64,000 nucleotides of DNA. It comes from an uncultured Rhizobiaceae bacterium. GTDB lineage: Bacteria; Pseudomonadota; Alphaproteobacteria; Rhizobiales; Rhizobiaceae. Every line of letters begins with the position of its first letter. The first letter of the stretch is position 1. Positions 19,187-29,458 of the stretch are shown here, piece by piece. A program made the translations under genes and the position numbers. The notes below the pieces were generated by a model. The model worked only from the letters and a program-made list of their open reading frames with translations, was not told the origin of the DNA and did not search any database. Where the stretch lies: the NCBI GenBank assembly GCA_951813045.1, contig CATOTF010000002.1, positions 1,426,001 to 1,490,000 on the forward strand. Direction: 5' to 3'.

Positions 19187-21255
19187 TATTCCGCAGCCTC
19201 CGCAAAATCACCTTTGGCACGCGCAGAACACTCCGACATAACTGCAGATGAACGGGCAATTGGGTTGGTCAGATAGAAATCTTCAACGGAAGGTCTAAAC
19301 GGTGTTTTGGAAAGCGAACCACCGGCCCGTTTAGCCAAAGCTTTCACACCGGTGATATCAGATTCAGCAATCTCGTCTATCTCTGCGAAATGCGGGTGCG
19401 CTTCATAAAGCTGAGAACGGAGTTGCGCCAGGGAATCAAACGGCAATTTCTTGCCAATCGCTTCCGACAGAGCCCTGAGGATCGCCCAATCTTCGCGTGC
19501 CTCACCCGGCGCGAACCCGGCACGTGCACCCATTTGAACGCGGCCTTCAGTGTTTACCCAAGTGCCCGATTTTTCAGTATAAGCAGCACCGGGTAATATG
19601 ACATCTGCATGGTGCGCACCAACATCGCCGTGGCTGCCAATATAGACGGTGAATCCGGAACGACGTTCCATCATGTCCAGTTCATCAGCACCGAGCAGGA
19701 ACAAGACTTCCGCATCACGCAACATTGCACCGGTATCCATTCCGCCCTCGCCCGGCACAAAGCCAAGGTCTAAGCCACCAACGCGCGCTGCAGCGGTGTG
19801 GAGAATATTGAAACCGTTCCAGTCGTCGCAGGCGATATCGAACTCAACGGCCATCTTGGCAATCTTTTTCAACACGGCTGCGCCGTCTTTGCGATTTGCA
19901 ACCGATTCACCAACGATATACATGGGGCGTTTTGCTTCACCGGGCTTCTTATCGATGGCAGAAAAACTATCTGGGCCTGCCCCTGCATGGAAGTAGTCAT
20001 AGGTAAGGTCTACAGCATCCCCAAGCAGACCGACCCGCATTTCCCCAGTGCGCCAACGCTTGCGTATGCGGCTGTTCAATACTGCCGCTTCTTTGCGTGG
20101 ATTTGTACCAATCAGCATCAAAGCGTCTGCATCTTCGATACCATCAATAGTTGAATTAAAAATGTAGGAACTACGTCCAAGCGAAGGATCTAATGCAGAA
20201 TTCTCCGGTCGACAGTCCATGCTAGACGAACCAAGTGCAGTCAGCAATTCCCGCATGGCGTAAATTTCTTCAACTGACGAAAGATCACCGGCAATTGCGC
20301 CAACCTTTTCGGCAGAGGCAGCAAATACTTTCTCCGCAATCGCGCCAAACGCCTCAGACCACGTCGAAGGCGTCAGTTTCCCGTCTTTACGGATATACGG
20401 ACGGTCCAGCCGCTGAGCTTTCAATCCGTCCCAAATAAACCGCGTTTTATCGGAAATCCATTCCTCGTTCACCGCTTCATTGATACGCGGCATGATGCGC
20501 ATGACTTCTGACCCGCGCGTGTCAACGCGAATTGCTGATCCAACTGCATCCATAACGTCAATAGTTTCAGTCTTCGTCAGTTCCCATGGCCGGGCCTGAA
20601 ATGCATAGGGTTTCGATGTCAGCGCGCCCACCGGGCAAAGGTCAATCACATTTCCCTGCAACTCGCTGGTCATCGCTTTTTCAAGATACGTTGTAATTTC
20701 TGCGTCTTCACCACGACCCAGCAGGCCAAGCTCGGAAACGCCAGCAACTTCGGTCGTAAAGCGAACACAACGGGTGCAATGAATGCAGCGCGTCATTATC
20801 GTTTTGACGAGCGGGCCGATATTTTTATCTTCCACGGCGCGTTTGTTTTCCTGATAACGTGAATTATCCATGCCAAACGCCATCGCCTGATCCTGGAGAT
20901 CACATTCACCACCTTGGTCGCAAATCGGGCAATCAAGCGGGTGATTAATCAGCAGAAATTCCATCACCCCTTCGCGGGCTTTTTTCACCATCGAGGTGTT
21001 AGTAAAAATCTCCGGCGGTTCGCCGTTCGGTCCCGGGCGCACGTCGCGAACGCCCATCGCACATAAAGCCGCAGGCTTGGGCGGCCCACCTTTTACTTCA
21101 ACAAGGCACATGCGGCAGTTGCCGGCGATTGACAGGCGTTCGTGGAAACAAAAACGGGGAACTTCAGCACCCGCAGCTTCAGCAGCCTGAAGCAGGGTAT
21201 AATGGTCCGGAACCTCGATTTCTGTACCGTCTACTTTAATCTTGGCCATCGCCAA
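19186..21255 (-). CDS. nuoG: NADH-quinone oxidoreductase subunit G
   Basis: NuoG is the large iron-sulfur subunit of the peripheral arm. The 689-residue protein starts with a 2Fe-2S ferredoxin domain ([15 protein letters not shown]). It continues with the N5 site including [15 protein letters not shown] and the N4 site around [14 protein letters not shown], then a molybdopterin-oxidoreductase-like domain that does not bind a cofactor in this family. Length is the short alphaproteobacterial/mitochondrial form. Unlike the usual order, it does not directly follow nuoF: a lipoprotein gene and a DUF3291 gene lie between them. Confidence 0.97.
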   Translation of the reverse strand: MAMAKIKVDGTEIEVPDHYTLLQAAEAAGAEVPRFCFHERLSIAGNCRMCLVEVKGGPPKPAALCAMGVRDVRPGPNGEPPEIFTNTSMVKKAREGVMEFLLINHPLDCPICDQGGECDLQDQAMAFGMDNSRYQENKRAVEDKNIGPLVKTIMTRCIHCTRCVRFTTEVAGVSELGLLGRGEDAEITTYLEKAMTSELQGNVIDLCPVGALTSKPYAFQARPWELTKTETIDVMDAVGSAIRVDTRGSEVMRIMPRINEAVNEEWISDKTRFIWDGLKAQRLDRPYIRKDGKLTPSTWSEAFGAIAEKVFAASAEKVGAIAGDLSSVEEIYAMRELLTALGSSSMDCRPENSALDPSLGRSSYIFNSTIDGIEDADALMLIGTNPRKEAAVLNSRIRKRWRTGEMRVGLLGDAVDLTYDYFHAGAGPDSFSAIDKKPGEAKRPMYIVGESVANRKDGAAVLKKIAKMAVEFDIACDDWNGFNILHTAAARVGGLDLGFVPGEGGMDTGAMLRDAEVLFLLGADELDMMERRSGFTVYIGSHGDVGAHHADVILPGAAYTEKSGTWVNTEGRVQMGARAGFAPGEAREDWAILRALSEAIGKKLPFDSLAQLRSQLYEAHPHFAEIDEIAESDITGVKALAKRAGGSLSKTPFRPSVEDFYLTNPIARSSAVMSECSARAKGDFAEAAE

Positions 21256-21321
21256 ACTTTCCTGTCCTAACGCCGGTTAGCGCCGTAATTCTTCAGCCAC
21301 ACTGCTGCTCTTGCCACAATT

Positions 21322-21756
21322 TTACATGGGCATATGCGACCAGCCAAATGCATGGTCGCTATCGCCGTTTACGTCGAGATAATCAAGCCGTTCTTTTGCT
21401 TCTTTCAGTGTTGGTTGGTGTCCTGCATCCACATTCCACATCACAAGATGGTGCGATTCCATCTCGCTGAACCATTGGTTCTTATCGTTGTAAATTTGTT
21501 TATGCACTGTGTTCCAAACAAAATGCTCAAGATCACTGATCGATTCCCAGACGGAAAGCGTCATCACAACACCTGGCCCATCGCAGACAGCGTTGCGTCC
21601 CTTGTCATCGCGCTGTTCATCTATCAACCGCCAGACAAACCCATCAGACCGTTCAGCCAGTCCATTTATCCGTGAAACGTTGTCCGTAAACCCCGCACCT
21701 CCCGGCGATAGCGGGTCTACCTTCCATGACGATATATTGAGTTCGGCAAGATGCAT
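21322..21756 (-). CDS. DUF3291 family protein
   Basis: This 144-residue cytoplasmic protein has the DUF3291 pattern along its whole length: HLAELNISSWKV at the start, DNVSRINGLAERSDGFVWRL, MTLSVWESISDLEHFVW, WFSEMESHHLVMWNVDAGH and the closing AFGWSHM. The fold is predicted to be a dimeric alpha/beta-barrel like antibiotic-biosynthesis monooxygenases. No function is established. The ATG lies 3 bases after the stop of the lipoprotein gene, and the gene ends about 66 bases before nuoG, so it is transcribed within the nuo operon. Whether it serves complex I or is a passenger is unknown. Confidence 0.85.
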   Translation of the reverse strand: MHLAELNISSWKVDPLSPGGAGFTDNVSRINGLAERSDGFVWRLIDEQRDDKGRNAVCDGPGVVMTLSVWESISDLEHFVWNTVHKQIYNDKNQWFSEMESHHLVMWNVDAGHQPTLKEAKERLDYLDVNGDSDHAFGWSHMPM

Positions 21757-21759
21757 AAT

Positions 21760-22179
21760 CTACCCCGCCGGCTGTGTGACAGAACATTGCATATAGATGA
21801 AATGGGCTCTTTGTTCTAAATCATAATAAGGTGCGCGACTGCCAATTTTCCCAACCCCGGGCTCTGCCCCGCCGCTAGTGCCAAAAGGCTGATGACCACA
21901 CATTCTCGCGTAATTCTGCTCGGCGATCGTGAAAGCCCGGTTACGTTCTGAGCCGTCTAATGGTGAGATCGAGACCGTAAACCGACCCTGAGGATCAGAA
22001 GCAAATCGCTTTAACACCAATTCACCTTCCAACGGTGTTTCTTCAACCTGTTTTTCGTCTGCCAATTGCCGGATTGGTGGATCGTTATCAACCTTGATCA
22101 CATCTGTAGTTGTGCAACCAGCTAGGAGGATAGCGACAAACACCAGTCCAATTGCCCGTCGATTTGAGATCGTCGGCAT
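21760..22179 (-). CDS. Putative lipoprotein inside the nuo operon
   Basis: This 139-residue protein has a lipoprotein signal peptide: a positively charged start, a hydrophobic stretch and the lipobox LLAGC (Cys about residue 21). The mature part is polar, with a beta-rich middle and two later cysteines (in ARMCGHQ and YMQCSV) that could form a disulfide in the periplasm. I recognise no domain. The start ATG 22179 overlaps the nuoF stop as TGATG; a GTG one codon upstream is the alternative. Translation is therefore coupled to nuoF, which argues for a stable association with the nuo operon. Confidence 0.75.
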   Translation of the reverse strand: MPTISNRRAIGLVFVAILLAGCTTTDVIKVDNDPPIRQLADEKQVEETPLEGELVLKRFASDPQGRFTVSISPLDGSERNRAFTIAEQNYARMCGHQPFGTSGGAEPGVGKIGSRAPYYDLEQRAHFIYMQCSVTQPAG

Positions 22180-23486
22180 CACTCCGCAGCCTCCAGCACA
22201 GCACCTTCTTTATCGCTGCGATAGGTATAACTATCAATCCGCGCTTCCATTTCGGGGCGGAAGTGATTGATGAGACCTTGGATGGGCCATGCGGCCGCGT
22301 CTCCCAAAGCGCAGATTGTGTGACCTTCAATCTGCTTGGTCACATCGAACAGCATATCAATTTCACGCTTCTGAGCGCGGCCTTCGACCATGCGTTCCAT
22401 GACCCGCATCATCCACCCGGTACCTTCACGGCACGGCGTACACTGGCCACAGCTTTCATGTTTATAGAAAGCACTCAGACGCCAGATCGCACGAATTATA
22501 TCCGTCGATTTATCCATAACGATAACAGCCGCAGTGCCGAGACCGGATTTTAGCGCCATGAGGGAATCAAAATCCATCGGCGTGTCAATGATCTGTTCTC
22601 CCGGCACACAACGCACCGATGAACCGCCGGGAATGACAGCAAGCAGGTTATCCTCACCACCGCGAATACCGCCGCAGTGTTTGTCAATCAGCTCACGGAA
22701 CGGAATGCTCATTTCTTCTTCGACCGTACATGGTCTGTTCACATGGCCAGAAACACAGAAAAGCTTTGTGCCGCGGTTATTTTCACGACCGAAAGAAGCG
22801 AACCAGTCCGGGCCGCGCCGTAGGATGGTTGGCACAACCGCAACCGATTCCACATTGTTGACGGTGGTTGGGCACCCGTAGAGGCCTACATTTGCAGGAA
22901 ACGGAGGTTTCAGGCGCGGTTGCCCTTTTTTACCTTCAAGCGATTCCAGCAGAGCCGTTTCTTCACCACAGATATAGGCTCCAGCCCCGTGATGAACGTA
23001 GATATCATAGTCCCAGCCGTTCTTATTGTTCTTGCCGAGTAATTTGGCTTCGTAGCATTCGTTGATCGCCGCTTCGAGTGCTTCACGCTCACGCATATAT
23101 TCGCCGCGTACGTATATGTAACAGGCATGTGCACCCATAGCGAAACCGGCGATCAGACAGCCTTCAATCAGCGTATGCGGATCATGGCGCATAATATCCC
23201 GATCTTTACAGGTGCCCGGTTCTGATTCATCGGCATTGATCACCAGATAATGAGGACGCTCAGATGGCTCTTTCGGCATGAAAGACCATTTCAACCCGGT
23301 CGGGAAACCCGCACCACCGCGACCGCGAAGACCGGAGGCCTTGGTTTGTTCAACAACCCAGTCGCGTCCATTCTTAATGAAGCCTGACGTGCCAGACCAG
23401 TGGCCCCGTGACATTGCTCCCTTAAGGGATTTGTCGTGAATACCGTAAATATTGGTGAAGATGCGGTCTTTATCTTGAAGAGCCAT
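22179..23486 (-). CDS. nuoF: NADH-quinone oxidoreductase subunit F
   Basis: NuoF is the NADH-oxidising flavoprotein carrying FMN and cluster N3. The 435-residue protein has the FMN/NADH site in [16 protein letters not shown], the second glycine-rich stretch [18 protein letters not shown], and the N3 ligands in [13 protein letters not shown] plus a downstream Cys in HTICALGD. It starts one base after nuoE. Its stop overlaps the start of an embedded lipoprotein gene rather than leading into nuoG. Confidence 0.97.
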   Translation of the reverse strand: MALQDKDRIFTNIYGIHDKSLKGAMSRGHWSGTSGFIKNGRDWVVEQTKASGLRGRGGAGFPTGLKWSFMPKEPSERPHYLVINADESEPGTCKDRDIMRHDPHTLIEGCLIAGFAMGAHACYIYVRGEYMREREALEAAINECYEAKLLGKNNKNGWDYDIYVHHGAGAYICGEETALLESLEGKKGQPRLKPPFPANVGLYGCPTTVNNVESVAVVPTILRRGPDWFASFGRENNRGTKLFCVSGHVNRPCTVEEEMSIPFRELIDKHCGGIRGGEDNLLAVIPGGSSVRCVPGEQIIDTPMDFDSLMALKSGLGTAAVIVMDKSTDIIRAIWRLSAFYKHESCGQCTPCREGTGWMMRVMERMVEGRAQKREIDMLFDVTKQIEGHTICALGDAAAWPIQGLINHFRPEMEARIDSYTYRSDKEGAVLEAAE

Positions 23487-23487
23487 G

Positions 23488-24540
23488 TTATTTCGCCTTC
23501 TTCGCCAGAGCCTTGGCCTGTTTGATCCAGTCGTCGCGCTCTATCCGACCTTTGAACGACAACTCGTCATCGACGACAGCGACGTCCGCCTTTTTCCATT
23601 TGGCAAGTTGCGAGAAATGCCAAAATCCAAGGTCGTTCAGTGTTTTTTCCAGTTTCGGGCCGACGCCCGAGATTAGTTTGAGATCGTCTGCCTTACCACT
23701 CGGTTTTTTTAACCGTTCAGGGCCCGATGATTTCGCGGGAACTTTCTTCGTAGTTACTTTCTTAGCCACCGGCTTCGCAGGTGCCGCCTTTTTGGTGACG
23801 GCGGGTTTTACTGTCTTTTTAGAAGCAATTTCGCCAATCTTACCGGCGACCTTGGCCGCGGCTTTTTTGACAACAGTTTTCGCAGCAGCTGGTAATTTAG
23901 CAGAAGATTTACGGGCGGCAACTTTTACCGGCTTACCGGTGAGTGAGGTTAGTCCACCTTCCGGTGCCGAAAAGATGCGATCGATTTGTGGTCCAGGTGT
24001 AATTTCGTCGCCCTTACCGGCGGCGAACCGGTCGACAATATGCTCCATTTGCGTAATGGAAAGGTCTTCGTAGGAATCCTTGAAGATCATTATCATGGGT
24101 GCGTTTACGCAAGCGCCCTGACATTCGACTTCTTCCCAAGACATATTGCCATCTTCGGAAATTTCAAACGGATTGGGGGAAATGCGCTTCTTGCACACGT
24201 CCATAATGTCACCGGCACCGCGCAGCATGCAGGGCGTCGTGCCGCACACCTGAATGTGAGCACGTTTGCCAACAGGGGCCAGCTGAAACTGGGTATAGAA
24301 AGTTGCGACTTCCAATACCCGGATCAACGGCATATCGAGCATTTCAGCAATATGCTCGATGGCAGCTTTGGTTACCCAACCGTCCTGCTCCTGGGCACGC
24401 ATAAGTAGAGGGATAACCGCCGAAGCCTCACGCCCCTTGGGGTAATCTTTAATTTTGCGTTTAGCCCATGCCGCATTGCTGCGGTTGAAGGAAAAACTGG
24501 TTGGTTGGACTGACTCTTCAGCGAGACGACGAACGGACAT
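23488..24540 (-). CDS. nuoE: NADH-quinone oxidoreductase subunit E with C-terminal extension
   Basis: Residues 1-185 are the thioredoxin-fold NuoE with the 2Fe-2S cluster N1a ligands C99, C104, C140 and C144. Standard NuoE is about 160-220 residues. Here a further 150 residues follow: a Lys/Ala/Pro-rich histone-tail-like linker (about 205-275) and a small domain with a helix-hairpin-helix-type [18 protein letters not shown] motif (about 288-305) ending in [20 protein letters not shown] recall similar tails in Rhizobiales NuoE, so this is a lineage trait; its role is unknown. The basic linker could contact other subunits, nucleic acid or acidic lipids. Confidence 0.95.
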   Translation of the reverse strand: MSVRRLAEESVQPTSFSFNRSNAAWAKRKIKDYPKGREASAVIPLLMRAQEQDGWVTKAAIEHIAEMLDMPLIRVLEVATFYTQFQLAPVGKRAHIQVCGTTPCMLRGAGDIMDVCKKRISPNPFEISEDGNMSWEEVECQGACVNAPMIMIFKDSYEDLSITQMEHIVDRFAAGKGDEITPGPQIDRIFSAPEGGLTSLTGKPVKVAARKSSAKLPAAAKTVVKKAAAKVAGKIGEIASKKTVKPAVTKKAAPAKPVAKKVTTKKVPAKSSGPERLKKPSGKADDLKLISGVGPKLEKTLNDLGFWHFSQLAKWKKADVAVVDDELSFKGRIERDDWIKQAKALAKKAK

Positions 24541-24666
24541 ACAGATGGCGACCGAAGTTAATTAACAGGCTCGCAGTCTCTTAGCACAAGCCCATCGAAT
24601 TGCCAGTCCACAAAACCCTAAGAATACCAAACAAGTGACAGTTTTTTCGCAATTTATTGAGAGTGA

Positions 24667-25632
24667 TCAGGCAGCCGTGTCTCGCGACAGAAATTCCAAC
24701 CAAAATGGACTTTTCGACGCGAAGAAATCATAGCCCTTACGTTTCACCGTTTTAAGAGCATCCATCTGCTTGAAATCGGTAATTTCGGTAAACTGGCCAG
24801 TTGAGGAACCGGCAAACAGACGTAAACCAAACTGCTCCTTAATTGCACGTGCAGTGGTGTGGTTTCGGTCCCGCCCGTGATCTTCAAAAACCACCAGAGT
24901 ATTGCTTTCCAAAAGATTTCGGGCTCCTTCAAGAGCCGCAATTTCAACACCTTCCACATCCAGCTTCAATACTAGGTTATCTGATTCCGGTTCGATATCT
25001 TCGAGATGCGCCAAAGCAAGTGATTTAACGGTCTCCCGCAACGGCCCGCTGGTTTCCTCAGCGACAATGGATCGTTGTTCATGTTTGCTGCTGCCGTAAA
25101 GTGTCACCAATTGATTGTGCTGATCACTGATCGCCCGGTGGTGTGCCGAGAAACGGTTGGAATTCAATGCACGATTGCGCATTGTGTGGCCAAAGCTTTC
25201 GCTTGATGCTTCAATGGCGATGGCTTTTTGATTACCCGCTTCATCTGAAGAAATCCGGCAAGACCAATATCCAAAATTGGCACCGCAATCGACGAATACA
25301 TAATTGAGCTTCTCTTTTGCACATCGGCGCACAAAACCATCGATTTCCTGTTCATAGGTAAAGCCTGGATTACACAGGATGCTCCAATAGGCGTCACCAT
25401 AGGGAAATTGATAAACTGTGCGGTCGGGAAAATGTATTCTAATATATTTATCACTCGGCAAAAGTGCTGAAATTCCCGCTGCCAACTTCGAAAACCCGGG
25501 GCGTTCAGGAGAATTTGTAACGGTCGCTGCAAGGCGCATTAGTGCAACTCCAGCTCGCTCTCGCCAATTCGCACCGTCGATAGCACCCGTTGACCAATTT
25601 AGATTAATTGCTTGTTGCTTCATGATCGGCAT
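24667..25632 (-). CDS. FkbM-family methyltransferase
   Basis: This is a SAM-dependent methyltransferase of about 321 residues. The FkbM core is visible: YVFVDCGANFGYWSC (motif I), AIAIEASSESFG (acidic loop), VTLYGSS, and the family hallmark LVLKLDVEGVEIAALEGAR with VVFEDHG after it. FkbM enzymes O-methylate sugars, lipids or polyketide-like substrates; this one's substrate is unknown. I chose ATG 25632, which has GGGA 8 bases upstream, over TTG 25653. The gene sits between the small membrane protein gene after nuoD and nuoE, an unusual place for this family. Confidence 0.85.
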   Translation of the reverse strand: MPIMKQQAINLNWSTGAIDGANWRERAGVALMRLAATVTNSPERPGFSKLAAGISALLPSDKYIRIHFPDRTVYQFPYGDAYWSILCNPGFTYEQEIDGFVRRCAKEKLNYVFVDCGANFGYWSCRISSDEAGNQKAIAIEASSESFGHTMRNRALNSNRFSAHHRAISDQHNQLVTLYGSSKHEQRSIVAEETSGPLRETVKSLALAHLEDIEPESDNLVLKLDVEGVEIAALEGARNLLESNTLVVFEDHGRDRNHTTARAIKEQFGLRLFAGSSTGQFTEITDFKQMDALKTVKRKGYDFFASKSPFWLEFLSRDTAA

Positions 25633-25756
25633 CACCAATTCCCGTGTGTTCAACCGAGTATGATAAACAAAAAGAGTTACCGGACTGTTCGAGTTTGAGA
25701 ATAATCAAGCCGCTTAGCTTCGATCTTCAAATGAACTTTTTTCCGCTTATGTGAGA

Positions 25757-26131
25757 TTACAAGCCCGGTGTTTGCAACCGCTCGCCAATTATCCAGAAAA
25801 TGAATGCCGCCAAGATTCCTGCGCATCCTGCAATCACATGCTGAGTAATGTTCCACGCCGAATTTCCGACGATCAAATAGATCCCTGCATCGATGAAACC
25901 AAGAAGCCCGCCCACAGCGGAAAATATGGAAAGGGCGCGATAATCTCCCAGAGTTGCAAAAACTGCGAGTAGTATTGCTAATCCAATATAGCGTCCGCCA
26001 AATGAATGGGGAACTCCCTGTGCGGTATGCGCGAAGCTGGCGATAGCTAAGTCCGGAAAAACAAGAAATGTTAAGCCAACCCCCAATAGCACCGCGCTGA
26101 CAACGAACGATGCGATCAACAGGGTTTTCAC
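25757..26131 (-). CDS. Small four-helix membrane protein, DUF4345-like
   Basis: This 124-residue protein has four predicted transmembrane helices (about 3-25, 45-65, 68-90 and 98-117) and little else. The [24 protein letters not shown] stretch between helices 1 and 3 resembles DUF4345 or DUF4267 proteins, but I cannot choose with confidence. The GTG start overlaps the nuoD stop codon (GTGA), so it is translated by coupling to nuoD. It is followed by the FkbM gene. A function linked to complex I is possible but unsupported. Confidence 0.6.
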   Translation of the reverse strand: MKTLLIASFVVSAVLLGVGLTFLVFPDLAIASFAHTAQGVPHSFGGRYIGLAILLAVFATLGDYRALSIFSAVGGLLGFIDAGIYLIVGNSAWNITQHVIAGCAGILAAFIFWIIGERLQTPGL

Positions 26132-27318
26132 CGGTCCACTTCACCAAACACGATATCCATGGAGCCGAGAACTGCGCCAACATCGGCCAGCATGTGACCG
26201 CGGCACATAAAATCCATGGCTTGAAGGTGAGCAAATCCCGGAGCGCGGAGTTTGCATCGGTACGGCTTATTGCTGCCGTCCGACACGACATAAACGCCGA
26301 ACTCACCTTTTGGCGCTTCAACTGCCGCGTAAACTTCACCGGCGGGCACTTTGAAACCTTCAGTATAAAGCTTGAAGTGGTGGATAAGCGCTTCCATGGA
26401 CTGTTTCATTTCAGCCCGTTTTGGCGGAACCGTTTTGCCGTCTATAGATGAAACAGGCCCCTGCCCTTCGGGGCTGAGAAGTTTATTCACGCACTGCTTC
26501 ATAATCTTTGTCGATTCGCGCATTTCCAGCATGCGGATCAGATAACGATCATAATTATCGCAGTTCTTGCCGACCGGAATATCGAATTCCAACTCTTCAT
26601 AACATTCGTATGGCTGTGACTTACGCAAATCCCACGCTGCGCCGGAGCCGCGTACCATGACGCCGGAGAACCCCCAAGCCCATGCGTCTTCCAGCGAAAC
26701 CAGTCCGATATCAACGTTACGTTGTTTGAAAATACGGTTTTCAGTCAAAAGGGTATCGATATCGTCGATCATCTTCGGGAATTCGTCGCACCACACGCCA
26801 ATATCCTCGACCAGCTTTTGTGGCAAATCCTGATGTACGCCACCGGGGCGAAAATAAGCTGCATGCATGCGTGAACCGGACGCCCGCTCGTAGAACACCA
26901 TCAGCTTTTCGCGCTCTTCAAAGCCCCAAAGTGGCGGTGTCAACGCTCCTACGTCCATGGCCTGTGTTGTGATATTCAACAGATGCGAGAGAATTCGGCC
27001 AATTTCCGAATAGAGGACACGAATTAACTGCCCCCTCTTAGGCACATCAATCCCCACCAGTTTTTCAATCGCAAGGCAGAAAGCATGCTCCTGATTCATC
27101 GGTGCGACATAATCAAGCCGGTCGAAATACGGCATCGCCTGCAAATAGGTCTTATGCTCAATCAGCTTTTCCGTACCGCGATGCAGCAGACCGATGTGCG
27201 GGTCAACCCGTTCGACAACCTCACCGTCCAGTTCAAGAACCAAACGCAACACACCGTGGGCCGCAGGATGCTGTGGGCCAAAGTTGATGTTGAAATTTCT
27301 AATATCGACTTCGGGCAT
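26128..27318 (-). CDS. nuoD: NADH-quinone oxidoreductase subunit D
   Basis: NuoD is the 49-kDa subunit, related to hydrogenase large subunits, that shapes the quinone site next to cluster N2. The 396-residue protein opens with [22 protein letters not shown] and shows [33 protein letters not shown] and the C-terminal [27 protein letters not shown]. Separate NuoC and NuoD (not fused as in E. coli) fits alphaproteobacteria. It starts 2 bases after nuoC. Confidence 0.97.
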   Translation of the reverse strand: MPEVDIRNFNINFGPQHPAAHGVLRLVLELDGEVVERVDPHIGLLHRGTEKLIEHKTYLQAMPYFDRLDYVAPMNQEHAFCLAIEKLVGIDVPKRGQLIRVLYSEIGRILSHLLNITTQAMDVGALTPPLWGFEEREKLMVFYERASGSRMHAAYFRPGGVHQDLPQKLVEDIGVWCDEFPKMIDDIDTLLTENRIFKQRNVDIGLVSLEDAWAWGFSGVMVRGSGAAWDLRKSQPYECYEELEFDIPVGKNCDNYDRYLIRMLEMRESTKIMKQCVNKLLSPEGQGPVSSIDGKTVPPKRAEMKQSMEALIHHFKLYTEGFKVPAGEVYAAVEAPKGEFGVYVVSDGSNKPYRCKLRAPGFAHLQAMDFMCRGHMLADVGAVLGSMDIVFGEVDR

Positions 27319-27320
27319 AC

Positions 27321-27932
27321 TCAGTTGGCCTTCGTTTCTTTTTCATCACCGGGCAGAACGTAATCAGTACCTTCCCACGGCGACAGAAAATCGAAATTAC
27401 GGAATTCCTGACGTAATTCCACCGGCTCATAGACGACGCGTTTCTGTGCATCGTCATAACGAACTTCTGTGAAGCCAGTGAGCGGGAAATCCTTGCGTAA
27501 CGGGTAGCCTTCAAAACCGTAGTCGGTCAGCAGACGTCTCAGATCCGGATGGCCAGTAAACAGAATGCCGTACATGTCATAGGCTTCGCGCTCAAACCAG
27601 TCCGCACCGGGAAACACATCAACGACACTCGGTACCGGTGTTTCAGCATCCGTTGCCACACGAACGCGCACCCGCATATTCTGTCTGGGGCTAAGCAGGT
27701 GATAGACGATCTCAAAACGTTTGCGGCGCTCTGGATAGTCAACGCCGCATATATCGACGAACGAAATAAACTGAGTTTGAACATCGTCACGCAGGAAGCG
27801 CAGTACTGCGCAAATATTCTCTGCAGTCGTCGTCAGGTTCAACTCGTCAAACGCGAGTTCTGCACCGTCGAGCTTATCGCCTAGCCGTTCACCCACATAG
27901 GTTTGCAGGTCCATAAGGTCAGAAACGTCCAT
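27321..27932 (-). CDS. nuoC: NADH-quinone oxidoreductase subunit C
   Basis: NuoC is the 30-kDa structural subunit of the peripheral arm. The 203-residue protein carries the family signature [20 protein letters not shown], then [21 protein letters not shown]. An N-terminal alpha/beta part (about 1-120) precedes it. No cofactor is bound. It lies 9 bases after nuoB and 2 bases before nuoD. Confidence 0.97.
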   Translation of the reverse strand: MDVSDLMDLQTYVGERLGDKLDGAELAFDELNLTTTAENICAVLRFLRDDVQTQFISFVDICGVDYPERRKRFEIVYHLLSPRQNMRVRVRVATDAETPVPSVVDVFPGADWFEREAYDMYGILFTGHPDLRRLLTDYGFEGYPLRKDFPLTGFTEVRYDDAQKRVVYEPVELRQEFRNFDFLSPWEGTDYVLPGDEKETKAN

Positions 27933-27941
27933 ATTCAGCCC

Positions 27942-28523
27942 TTATCTTTCAATCGTGCCTGTGCGGCGGATTTTCTTTTGCAAAAGTAGTACACCGTAAA
28001 GCAATGCTTCGGCGGTTGGCGGACAACCCGGCACATATATGTCGACGGGCACAATGCGATCACAGCCACGTACAACCGAATAGGAATAATGGTAGTAGCC
28101 ACCGCCGTTTGCGCATGATCCCATGGAAATTACATAGCGGGGTTCTGGCATCTGATCGTATACCTTACGCAGAGCAGGAGCCATTTTATTGGTGAGCGTG
28201 CCAGCAACGATCATAACGTCGGATTGGCGTGGCGAAGCGCGCGGGGCGAAACCGAAACGCTCGGCATCATAGCGCGGCATGGAAAGCTGCATCATTTCAA
28301 CTGCACAGCAAGCCAAACCAAATGTCATCCACATCAGCGACCCTGTGCGAGCCCAATTGATCAGATCATCTGTCGACGTGACGATAAAGCCCTTGTCGGC
28401 GAGTTCATCGTTAATCTCACCAAAATAGGCATTATCACTGCCAATAGGCTTGCCCGTATTGGGATCAATCACACCTTTTGGTGTGGGCGCGATCAGTGTG
28501 GAGGTAGCGTCTTGCGTAGACAT
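27942..28523 (-). CDS. nuoB: NADH-quinone oxidoreductase subunit B
   Basis: NuoB (PSST) carries cluster N2, the last iron-sulfur centre before quinone. The 193-residue protein has all four ligands: adjacent C72 and C73 in [11 protein letters not shown]137 in MGSCANGG and C167 in VPGCPPT. The conserved [14 protein letters not shown] stretch is also present. The first 45 residues are a polar extension common in alphaproteobacteria. It is 40 bases downstream of nuoA. Confidence 0.97.
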   Translation of the reverse strand: MSTQDATSTLIAPTPKGVIDPNTGKPIGSDNAYFGEINDELADKGFIVTSTDDLINWARTGSLMWMTFGLACCAVEMMQLSMPRYDAERFGFAPRASPRQSDVMIVAGTLTNKMAPALRKVYDQMPEPRYVISMGSCANGGGYYHYSYSVVRGCDRIVPVDIYVPGCPPTAEALLYGVLLLQKKIRRTGTIER

Positions 28524-28563
28524 GAATTTCTTTCGCTAAATTAGCATGATGCGATTGTGGGGT

Positions 28564-28929
28564 TTAATCCCATTCAAGCGCGCCTTTTTTCCATTCGTAA
28601 ATAAATCCGATGGTTAGAACACCCAGGAACACCATCATTGACCAAAATCCGAACCAGCCAAGACCTCCAAAGCTCACCGCCCATGGGAACAGGAAGGCCA
28701 CTTCAAGGTCAAAAATGATAAATAGAATAGCAACCAGATAGAAGCGCACATCAAATTTCATCCGCGCGTCATCAAATGCATTGAAACCGCACTCATATGC
28801 TGAGAGTTTTTCTGCATTAGGAGCCCTATAGGCCAGCAGAAATGGGGATATCAACAGCGCAAGACCAATGAGCAATGCAACGCCCATAAAAATCAATACA
28901 GGCAAATATGACAGTAGCAACTGTTCCAT
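28564..28929 (-). CDS. nuoA: NADH-quinone oxidoreductase subunit A
   Basis: NuoA is a small membrane subunit at the junction of the two arms. From ATG 28929 it has 121 residues and three transmembrane helices (about 5-28, 62-82 and 90-112), with the conserved loop [24 protein letters not shown] carrying the exposed cysteine. The frame is open up to 29010, but ATG 28929 has a GGAG site 7 bases upstream and the extra 27 residues do not fit the family. It is the first gene of the operon running to the DUF1467 gene. Confidence 0.97.
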   Translation of the reverse strand: MEQLLLSYLPVLIFMGVALLIGLALLISPFLLAYRAPNAEKLSAYECGFNAFDDARMKFDVRFYLVAILFIIFDLEVAFLFPWAVSFGGLGWFGFWSMMVFLGVLTIGFIYEWKKGALEWD

Positions 28930-29257
28930 TTCACACTCCAAATGCGCGTCACGCTTGTTCGTTCCCACGAATGAGCAGATTAGCCCCGCACAACAAAAAG
29001 TCCCGAACATTGAATGTCGTTATTGCTCGACAAAACCCGCTTGAGAAAAAGGTACGAAGACCGATAGCGGAGGCGGCTTTGCAAAGCAAGTTGGCTGGTC
29101 AACTCCAGGGTCAAAATAATACTGTTTCAGATGACTTTTTTGGAGGTACAAATTATCGCCGTTTTAAGCACGAATTATCATGAAACTCGCTTGACTTAAC
29201 ACCGCTGTATCCGTATTCCGTCTTTCGACCACGGAGGACTAACCTTCCTCCGCCCAC
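28930..29257. other. Divergent spacer between nuoA and tRNA-Asp
   Basis: This spacer must hold the nuo operon promoter (minus strand) and the tRNA-Asp promoter (plus strand). Only the latter is recognisable as a -35/-10 pair. Short open frames here resemble no protein I know. GTCAA motifs near 29098 and 29111 could be -35 elements for nuo, but no convincing -10 accompanies them. Confidence 0.4.
29191..29219 (+). promoter_or_regulatory. Candidate housekeeping promoter of tRNA-Asp
   Basis: TTGACT (29191-29196) and TATTCC (29214-29219) are separated by 17 bases, close to the sigma-70/RpoD pattern. The start site would be near 29226, about 32 bases before the mature tRNA-Asp. The spacing and the -35 support the call; the -10 is weak. 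Confidence 0.5.
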
Positions 29258-29334
29258 GCGGGTGTAGCTCAGTTGGTTAGAGTGCCGGCCTGTCACGCCG
29301 GAGGTCGCGAGTTCGAGTCTCGTCACTCGCGCCA
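29258..29334 (+). tRNA. tRNA-Asp (GTC)
   Basis: The sequence folds as a full cloverleaf. The acceptor stem GCGGGTG pairs with CACTCGC (one G-U), the D-loop is AGCTCAGTTGGTTAGAGT-like, the anticodon arm CCGGC-CTGTCAC-GCCGG presents GTC, and the T-arm GCGAG-TTCGAGT-CTCGT has the standard TTCGA. The discriminator is G73 and the CCA end is encoded. tRNA-Val lies 48 bases downstream, so the two may be co-transcribed. Confidence 0.97.
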
Positions 29335-29353
29335 CTTTCCTTTGGGAAAGTGG
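29332..29353 (+). terminator. Hairpin starting in the CCA end of tRNA-Asp
   Basis: CCACTTTCC and GGAAAGTGG form a perfect 9-base-pair stem with a four-base loop. No T-run follows, so it may serve 3'-end processing rather than termination. Its left arm includes the encoded CCA, so forming it would compete with the tRNA 3' end. Confidence 0.4.
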
Positions 29354-29382
29354 AGTGGAAATGCCGCAAGGCGAAATTTGAT

Positions 29383-29458
29383 GGGCGATTAGCTCAGTTG
29401 GTAGAGCATCTCGTTTACACCGAGAGGGTCGGCAGTTCGAGCCTGTCATCGCCCACCA
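29383..29458 (+). tRNA. tRNA-Val (TAC)
   Basis: Acceptor stem GGGCGAT pairs with ATCGCCC. The D-arm is GCTCAGTTGGTAGAGC, the anticodon arm TCTCG-TTTACAC-CGAGA presents TAC, and the T-arm GGCAG-TTCGAGC-CTGTC is standard. The discriminator is A73 and CCA is encoded. It follows tRNA-Asp on the same strand; an Asp/Val tRNA pair near nuoA fits the Rhizobiales layout as I recall it. Confidence 0.97.
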
